From Candidatus Sulfotelmatobacter sp. (GTDB lineage: Bacteria > Acidobacteriota > Terriglobia > Terriglobales > Acidobacteriaceae), in assembly GCA_030037515.1 (NCBI GenBank), contig JASHRE010000066.1, forward strand, positions 1 to 10,928: a stretch of 10,928 nt of DNA. Direction: 5' to 3'. The stretch's first letter is position 1; each line of letters starts with the position of its first letter. A program made the position numbers and the translations under genes. Under the pieces are notes generated by a model that saw only the letters and a list, made by a program, of their open reading frames with translations, was not told the origin of the DNA and did no database searches. Shown piece by piece: positions 7,068 to 10,928 of the stretch.

Positions 7068-7089
7068 GCCGATCCTTCCGCAGGATGGA

Positions 7090-7095
7090 TACAAT
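7090..7095 (+). promoter_or_regulatory. Possible -10 box of yacG (leaderless)
   Basis: TACAAT matches the sigma-70 -10 consensus at 5 of 6 positions and ends 6 nt before the yacG ATG, so transcription would begin at or next to the start codon. No -35 box is visible at 15-18 nt, so support is modest. Confidence 0.35.
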
Positions 7096-7101
7096 GAAGT
7101 T

Positions 7102-7314
7102 ATGGCTCGCAAACCGGCCCTCAAACTCAAATGTCCGACCTGCAAGAAACCGGTTAAGAGCAGCGATGCGGAATTCCCTTTCTGCAGTCCGCGCTGCCGG
7201 ACCATCGATCTGGGCAAGTGGGCGAGCGGCGAATATGTCGTTCCGTCTCCGTTGACGGATGCGGAAGAAGGTATCCGCGATGGCACGCCAGAAGAGCGTG
7301 AGGGCAAACCGTGA
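7102..7314 (+). CDS. yacG: DNA gyrase inhibitor / zinc-binding protein YacG
   Basis: A 70-residue protein with a treble-clef-like zinc site: Cys11 and Cys14 in CPTC, then Cys28 and Cys32 in FCSPRC, followed by the signature TIDLGKWASGEY at about 34-45. This matches YacG, which in E. coli binds GyrB and inhibits gyrase. The length is usual for the family, with an acidic tail. The ATG at 7102 lies 34 nt after rimO. No clear ribosome binding site precedes it, but TACAAT, a 5/6 match to a -10, lies at 7090-7095, so the mRNA could be leaderless. The stop overlaps the pgpA start by 4 nt, which implies translational coupling. Confidence 0.92.
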   Translation: MARKPALKLKCPTCKKPVKSSDAEFPFCSPRCRTIDLGKWASGEYVVPSPLTDAEEGIRDGTPEEREGKP

Positions 7315-7919
7315 GCAATGCTTCCGACCGTAGCGCCCGCATCGCGCCGCTAATCCCCGGCCCCCATGGCTCAAATCGTGGCCCCGCCGTTCCCCCGGCA
7401 GTCGCAGCCTTCGCGTCATCGGATTCAAGCGAATCAACCCGTCCGTCTGCTCCGCTGTGGGCGATACTGACTGCAACCTTTTTCGGGTTCGGTCGGCTGA
7501 AGCCGGGTCCCGGCACCTGGGGATCCGCCGCAACGGTGCTTGTTTGGACGGCTCTGTCCCGCGCCCTGCCTCCCAATCTGCGCACTCCGACTGCAATTGT
7601 GCTGGCGGCGCTGATCTGCACCATCGGCATTCCTGCTGCAACCCGCGTCGCGCGCGCATCGGGTAAAAAAGATCCCGAGTTCGTCGTGATTGACGAAGTT
7701 GCCGGCCAGTTAATCGCGCTCATCGCCGTCCCCCTTGCATGGAAAACTTTTCTGGCGGGTTTTATACTTTTTCGAGCCTTCGACATCTTGAAGCCTCCTC
7801 CGGTCCGACAACTTGAGAAGCTGTCCGAAGGCACTGGAATCGTTTTGGACGATGTTGCCGCTGGGATTTGCGCGCTCGTGGTAATGCAACTTATCTTGCA
7901 TTCTGGTCTACTAAAGTAG
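7311..7919 (+). CDS. pgpA: Phosphatidylglycerophosphatase A (PgpA)
   Basis: PgpA removes the phosphate from phosphatidylglycerophosphate to give phosphatidylglycerol, at the inner membrane. In this 202-residue protein the family motifs come in order: GFGRLKPGPGTWGS (59-72), DPEFVVIDEVAGQ (121-133) with the metal-binding acidic residues, FRAFDILKPPP (154-164), and VLDDVAAGI (178-186). Hydrophobic stretches at about 50-60, 94-110, 134-155 and 184-197 fit a membrane protein. The GTG start at 7311 overlaps the yacG stop (GTGA), a sign of coupled translation. The first 45 or so residues, rich in Ala, Pro and Ser, are longer than in E. coli PgpA and may be a disordered tail or a start chosen too early. 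The family call is firm. Confidence 0.95.
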   Translation: MSNASDRSARIAPLIPGPHGSNRGPAVPPAVAAFASSDSSESTRPSAPLWAILTATFFGFGRLKPGPGTWGSAATVLVWTALSRALPPNLRTPTAIVLAALICTIGIPAATRVARASGKKDPEFVVIDEVAGQLIALIAVPLAWKTFLAGFILFRAFDILKPPPVRQLEKLSEGTGIVLDDVAAGICALVVMQLILHSGLLK

Positions 7920-7979
7920 TATCAAGTGGCGGGTGCAGGTGAAACCCGCGTTCGATGATCGCGCTGCTCGGAATTGTTC

Positions 7980-9038
7980 ATGTCATTTTCCGACCGAATT
8001 CTGGGAAAGAAAAACGTCAACGGCGGTCCACACCTCGAAGGCGTGTCCCCAGCTTTGGCGTTGGCTGGCGGCGAAATTCGGATCAGCGGTTCGGGCTTAC
8101 GTCCTCACGAGTTGCGCCGGCCGAAAGTTCAGTTTGGCGAACTGGAGGCCTCGGTCGTGGTCAGCTCCGACGCATTTCTGGTCGCGCGGGTGCCAGAGGG
8201 TGCCACATCCGGTCCGGTGGTTGTGGCAACGGATGGTCACATCAGCAACGGGCTTCCCATCAAAGTCGCTTCCCTGATCGTTGAGAATCTTCATCCCGTC
8301 ACCAATCCGGCGCTCGACGCAGAAGGCAACATCTACGTCACATTCTCGGGATCTCGCGGCCAGAAAGTGCCGGTCGCCATCTTCAAGATCGATACCAATT
8401 ACAACGTGAAGCCATTCGTGGTCGAGATGATGAATGCAACTTCAATTGCCTTTGACCGCGAGGGACAGATGTACGTTTCTTCGCGGCACGATGGCGCCAT
8501 TTATCGTGTCTCACCCAACGGCACCATGACGACCTATGCCGAGGGCATGGGAATCGCCACGGGGATTGCCTTCGATCGTGAACAGAGCCTTTATGTAGGC
8601 GATCGCAACGGCACGATCTTCAAGATCTCGCGCGATCAACAGATGTTCGTGTTTGCCACGCTCGAACCGAGCGTTTCCGCCTATCATCTCGCGTTCGGCC
8701 CGAAGGGCGATCTGTTCGTGACCGGCCCCACGACTTCCAGCTTCGACAAGGTTTACAAGATCGATCCTGATGGCAATGTGGGTACGTTCTACAAGGGACT
8801 GGGACGGCCGCAAGGACTTGCGTTTGACATCGACGGCAATCTGTATGTAGCGGCTTCGCTCAGTGGAAAGCGCGGGATCGTGAAGATCACGAACGAAGGC
8901 CAAGCGAGTCTCGAGGTCGCCGGTCAGGGCTTGGTTGGGCTGGCATTCGCTCCCGGACGCAGCACCATTCTTGCGACCGCGAACAGCGTTCATCATCTTT
9001 CGTGGAACATCCAGGGCCGGCCGCTCATCCCCGAGTGA
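7980..9038 (+). CDS. IPT/TIG domain plus NHL/SMP-30-type six-bladed propeller protein
   Basis: A 352-residue protein of unknown job. Residues about 17-97 form an IPT/TIG immunoglobulin-like domain (HLEGVSPALALAGGEIRISG). Residues about 105-342 form six repeats in the style of NHL or gluconolactonase propellers, with cores such as SIAFDREGQMYVSS (155-168), GIAFDREQSLYVGD (195-208), HLAFGPKGDLFVTG (236-249) and GLAFDIDGNLYVAA (279-292). The ATG at 7980 is preceded by GGAA at a spacing of 6; an in-frame TTG at 7974 is the alternative. There is no signal peptide or membrane segment, odd for a protein of this design, so it may be cytoplasmic. It sits 60 bp after pgpA on the same strand. The propeller may be a binding scaffold or a lactonase-like enzyme; catalytic residues cannot be assigned with confidence. 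Confidence 0.87.
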   Translation: MSFSDRILGKKNVNGGPHLEGVSPALALAGGEIRISGSGLRPHELRRPKVQFGELEASVVVSSDAFLVARVPEGATSGPVVVATDGHISNGLPIKVASLIVENLHPVTNPALDAEGNIYVTFSGSRGQKVPVAIFKIDTNYNVKPFVVEMMNATSIAFDREGQMYVSSRHDGAIYRVSPNGTMTTYAEGMGIATGIAFDREQSLYVGDRNGTIFKISRDQQMFVFATLEPSVSAYHLAFGPKGDLFVTGPTTSSFDKVYKIDPDGNVGTFYKGLGRPQGLAFDIDGNLYVAASLSGKRGIVKITNEGQASLEVAGQGLVGLAFAPGRSTILATANSVHHLSWNIQGRPLIPE

Positions 9039-9127
9039 TCGCGGGCTGCGGCAATTGCCATTTTCTTCAACCTCTGAAACCGGTGCATCGCGCCAATTCC
9101 TTGCGCCATCCTCTCTCATTTCTCATT

Positions 9128-9133
9128 TACACT
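9128..9133 (+). promoter_or_regulatory. Possible -10 box of cinA (leaderless)
   Basis: TACACT (4/6 to consensus, with TA...T kept) ends 8 nt before the GTG of cinA, and no ribosome binding site is present between them (TCTAACCC). A TTGCGC at 9101-9106 is a partial -35, but the 21-nt spacer is too long. Evidence is therefore weak for a classical promoter but fits a leaderless start. Confidence 0.32.
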
Positions 9134-9141
9134 TCTAACCC

Positions 9142-10386
9142 GTGAATGCCGAAATCATCGCAGTGGGTTCAGAGATGCTCACGCCCTACCGCATGGATAC
9201 GAACTCCCTCTATCTCACCGAGCAACTGAACCTGCTTGGAGTCGAGGTTATCTTCAAGGGCATTGTTGGCGACAATCTGCGGCGGATTGTTGCGGCCGCT
9301 CAGCATGGGCTTTTTCGCTCCGACATTTTGGTTTTCGTTGGCGGACTCGGGCCCACCGAAGACGACCTCACTCGCGAAGCTGTCGGAGAAGCGCTGGGGC
9401 TAAAACTCCAGCGCGATCCCGGGATGGTGCGGCGGTTGGAAGACCGTTTCGCTTCTCGTGGCTGGAAGATGACGCCGAACAATGCCAAACAGGCTGACGT
9501 CATTGAGGGCGCCACGGTTTTGCCCAATGCCAACGGTACTGCACCCGGGCAATGGCTATGTGGAGAGTTCGACGGACGCGAGCACATTCTTGTGCTCTTG
9601 CCCGGACCTCCGCATGAACTGAAAGCGCTGTTTGAAGCGGAAGTGCGGGAGCGCCTGCGCGCCAAAGTTCCGCCGGCTTTTCTGGCGACGAGGACGTTGA
9701 AAGTGGCGATGCTTGGAGAATCACTCGTCGATTCACGGGTGGCCCCGATCTACAAGAGTTTCTCGGATGTCGAAACTACAATCCTCGCCGGAGCGGGTGA
9801 GATCGAATTGCACTTCAAGAATCGGGCTGGCACGCAGGATGCGGCGCAACGACGAGTCGATGAGGTTGCAGGCCTGGTTGAGGACGAACTAGACGATGCC
9901 GTCTATTCCCGCAACGGCGAATCGCTCGAGCAGATCGTCGGCTATTGGCTGCAGATGCGGAATGCCACCCTAGCCGTGGCCGAATCCTGTACGGGGGGGC
10001 TGCTGGCAGAGCGAATAACATCCGTCAGCGGCAGTTCCCGCTATTTTCTTGGCGGCGCGGTGGTGTATTCCAATCAACTCAAGACGGATCTCGCGGGCGT
10101 CCCTGCCGAGATGATCGACCGTCACGGCGCGGTCAGCCGCGAAGTCGCGGCAGCATTAGCAGAGGGAATTCGCTATCGGTGCGAATCCACTCTGGGCGTT
10201 GGCATTACGGGCGTGGCCGGGCCGGGTGGCGGAACTCCCGAAAAGCCTGTCGGAGTTGTATTTCACGCCGTCGCGAGTGATGGCGGAACTGAGGTGCTCC
10301 AGCGAAATTTCCCGGGAGATCGCAAACGCATTCGCCGCTTCGCTTCGACCATGGCGCTCGATATGATTCGAAAGAAGTTGATGTAA
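9142..10386 (+). CDS. cinA: CinA family protein: ADP-ribose pyrophosphatase/MoCF-like domain fused to NMN deamidase
   Basis: In this family the C-terminal domain (PncC) deamidates nicotinamide mononucleotide for NAD recycling, and the N-terminal COG1058 domain hydrolyses ADP-ribose; both act in the cytoplasm. The protein has 414 residues, the normal two-domain length. The N-terminal domain shows IIAVGSEML at 5-13, VGGLGPTEDDLTREAV at 66-81 and LLPGPPHEL at 152-160. The C-terminal domain shows AESCTGGLLAERI at 280-292 with the catalytic Ser282, GGAVVYSNQLK at 304-314 with Lys314, HGAVS at 328-332 and ITGVAGPGGGTPEKPVG at 355-371. GTG at 9142 gives the expected N-terminus and lacks a ribosome binding site. 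It follows the propeller gene by 103 bp and ends 9 bp from a convergent small gene. Confidence 0.96.
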   Translation: MNAEIIAVGSEMLTPYRMDTNSLYLTEQLNLLGVEVIFKGIVGDNLRRIVAAAQHGLFRSDILVFVGGLGPTEDDLTREAVGEALGLKLQRDPGMVRRLEDRFASRGWKMTPNNAKQADVIEGATVLPNANGTAPGQWLCGEFDGREHILVLLPGPPHELKALFEAEVRERLRAKVPPAFLATRTLKVAMLGESLVDSRVAPIYKSFSDVETTILAGAGEIELHFKNRAGTQDAAQRRVDEVAGLVEDELDDAVYSRNGESLEQIVGYWLQMRNATLAVAESCTGGLLAERITSVSGSSRYFLGGAVVYSNQLKTDLAGVPAEMIDRHGAVSREVAAALAEGIRYRCESTLGVGITGVAGPGGGTPEKPVGVVFHAVASDGGTEVLQRNFPGDRKRIRRFASTMALDMIRKKLM

Positions 10387-10395
10387 GGCTGCAAG

Positions 10396-10614
10396 TCAGA
10401 GGTCGGCTTGTTCGCGCTCCTGGCCGACGATGCGGTCGTATCCTGAACATTGCAAAACGGGCAACCGGGGATATTTCGGAAATGCCGGATCGGCCGCAGA
10501 CTTCTGGCAAAAGTAGAATGTCGAGCCCCGGTCAGACTTCATCCGTCGCTTGAACCGACAGTCTGCGCACAATCCGGCGTATTGGCGCTCTTGATCCCGG
10601 CTTTCGGTCGGCAC
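10396..10614 (-). CDS. Small four-cysteine (zinc-ribbon-like) conserved protein
   Basis: A 72-residue protein with Cys16 and Cys19 (GLCADCR), Cys36 (FYFCQKS) and Cys56 (LQCSGY), a spacing that could bind one zinc or similar metal. The stretch RGSTFYFC followed by DPAFPKYPRLPVL recalls a widespread small protein of unknown function, from memory and without a name. The conserved Arg-Gly-Ser, Pro-Lys-Tyr-Pro and four Cys, together with no competing gene on the other strand, argue for a true gene. The start is GTG at 10614; there is no ribosome binding site, but TATCCT lies 6 nt upstream. The gene is convergent with cinA (9 bp between stops) and divergent from nuoI. No function can be stated. Confidence 0.75.
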   Translation of the reverse strand: MPTESRDQERQYAGLCADCRFKRRMKSDRGSTFYFCQKSAADPAFPKYPRLPVLQCSGYDRIVGQEREQADL

Positions 10615-10620
10615 GGTTAC

Positions 10621-10626
10621 AGGATA
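10621..10626 (-). promoter_or_regulatory. Possible -10 box of the four-Cys gene (leaderless)
   Basis: The minus strand reads TATCCT (4/6 to consensus), ending 6 nt before the GTG start, with GTAACC between and no ribosome binding site. No clear -35. This is the same arrangement as at yacG and cinA. Confidence 0.3.
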
Positions 10627-10682
10627 CCGCGCACGCAGGCGCCGGGTGGTGAGTATGATTGAAATGGAAGCGATCCAAAGGC

Positions 10683-10772
10683 GTCATTTCCTGCGTCGCA
10701 AAAGCCGCGAAGCTTGCCGCGGAATTGCCCAGATCCTTCGCTGCTGCAAGGGCGGCTTGCTCGGGATGACAA
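10683..10772. repeat. Imperfect inverted repeat with GTCATCC...GAAGGATCT motif, probable dispersed intergenic repeat
   Basis: The minus strand from 10772 reads TTGTCATCCCGAGC, then after a spacer CGAAGGATCTG near 10731-10740. From memory this form (GTCATCC-GAGC ... GAAGGATCT) is a repeat scattered between genes in many acidobacterial and other genomes. The plus strand at 10683-10709 carries a related arm (GTCATTTCCTGCG...AAAGCCGC), so the two arms can pair imperfectly over about 20 bp. The element fills much of the gap between the four-Cys gene and nuoI. Family membership is inference until copies are counted. Confidence 0.5.
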
Positions 10773-10773
10773 C

Positions 10774-10797
10774 CCAGCCGCCACCATCGGCTGGTGG
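10774..10797. repeat. Two overlapping, mutually exclusive hairpins upstream of nuoI
   Basis: CCAGCCG (10774-10780) pairs perfectly with CGGCTGG (10788-10794). CCACCA (10781-10786) pairs perfectly with TGGTGG (10792-10797). The two stems share bases and cannot form together. They lie 7 bp upstream of the possible nuoI -35 and have no T run. The role is unknown. Confidence 0.45.
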
Positions 10798-10803
10798 CCC
10801 GCG

Positions 10804-10833
10804 ACGACACCCGAACCGCACTTTCGGTATACT
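10804..10833 (+). promoter_or_regulatory. Probable nuoI promoter
   Basis: ACGACA (4/6 to the -35 consensus) at 10804-10809, an 18-nt spacer, and TATACT (5/6 to the -10 consensus) at 10828-10833. The predicted RNA start at about 10840 leaves only some 5 nt before the ATG at 10845, and no ribosome binding site is present. Confidence 0.45.
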
Positions 10834-10844
10834 TAAAAACTCGC

Positions 10845-10928
10845 ATGGAAGTCTTGAAAAACATTGCCGCGATTGCCAAAGGCATGAGCATCACATTCCG
10901 GGAGATGTTCAATCCCACGATCGTGGAG
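10845..10928 (+). CDS. nuoI: Probable NADH-quinone oxidoreductase subunit I (NuoI), N-terminal fragment
   Basis: Only 28 codons are inside the window; the frame is open to the edge. The residues KGMSITFREMFNPTIVE match the start of NuoI proteins as I remember them, a short amphipathic N-terminus before the part that holds two 4Fe-4S clusters in the peripheral arm of complex I. The ferredoxin-type Cys motifs would lie beyond the edge and cannot be checked. The ATG at 10845 has no ribosome binding site and lies just after a promoter-like pair of boxes. The upstream neighbour is the divergent four-Cys gene rather than other nuo genes, so nuoI may head its own transcript or stand apart from the main nuo operon. 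Confidence 0.68.
   Translation, partial: MEVLKNIAAIAKGMSITFREMFNPTIVE

Noticed and set aside
6405..7307. Minus-strand 300-codon open frame opposite rimO and yacG
   Set aside because: Antisense to two certain genes, and the product has no recognisable domain.
7021..7834. Two long minus-strand open frames opposite yacG and pgpA
   Set aside because: Antisense to conserved genes with intact motifs; the products are Arg-rich and featureless.
7908..7919. CTACT-AA-AGTAG palindrome at the pgpA stop as terminator
   Set aside because: The stem is only 5 bp with a 2-nt loop and no T run, so it is not a believable terminator.
8511..9119. Minus-strand 202-codon open frame opposite the propeller gene
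   Set aside because: Complement of the propeller repeats; no independent support.

Overview
The window reads as a stretch of ordinary chromosome from a GC-rich Gram-negative-type bacterium. The best guess is Acidobacteriota. This rests on the small degenerate STAS protein, the IPT/NHL-propeller protein, the four-cysteine mini-protein beside cinA, and a GTCATCC-type intergenic repeat, all of which recall acidobacterial genomes from memory. No search was possible, so the assignment is inference.

Left part (1-2627, minus strand). Transcribed from right to left are a small SRP RNA (ffs) with a good -10 box, a 93-residue STAS-like protein, and two tandem fabH paralogues. The second fabH runs off the left edge. 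The paralogues align without a gap over all 265 visible residues, with about 59% identity by hand count. Both appear to start at TTG behind a purine-rich ribosome binding site. A perfect 12-bp inverted repeat lies just upstream of the first fabH.

Middle (2772-5639). On the plus strand is one large membrane protein of the TgpA/DUF3488 transglutaminase type with a complete Cys-His-Asp triad. It is followed by about 645 bp with no intact gene. On the minus strand of that gap I can read the decayed C-terminal part of a tyrosine recombinase: the HxxR box is kept, there is an in-frame stop, and the nucleophile Tyr is gone. This is the only trace of a mobile element.

Right part (5640-10928). On the plus strand come rimO (S12 methylthiotransferase), yacG (gyrase-inhibitor zinc protein), pgpA (phosphatidylglycerophosphatase A, overlapping yacG by 4 nt), an IPT/TIG plus six-bladed NHL-type propeller protein, and cinA (two-domain NMN deamidase family). 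A small four-cysteine protein lies convergent to cinA on the minus strand. The first 28 codons of a probable nuoI end the window. The genes are mostly housekeeping: fatty-acid initiation, phospholipid synthesis, ribosome modification, pyridine nucleotide repair and respiration. pgpA and the fabH genes both serve membrane lipid synthesis but are not in one operon.

Several genes on the right (yacG, cinA, the four-Cys protein, nuoI) have a -10-like hexamer 6-11 nt before the start codon and no ribosome binding site, which suggests leaderless or near-leaderless mRNAs. I found no CRISPR array, tRNA, defence island or convincing new multi-gene system. The points most worth checking are the integrase relic, the inverted repeat before fabH, the leaderless pattern and the unusual rimO start.
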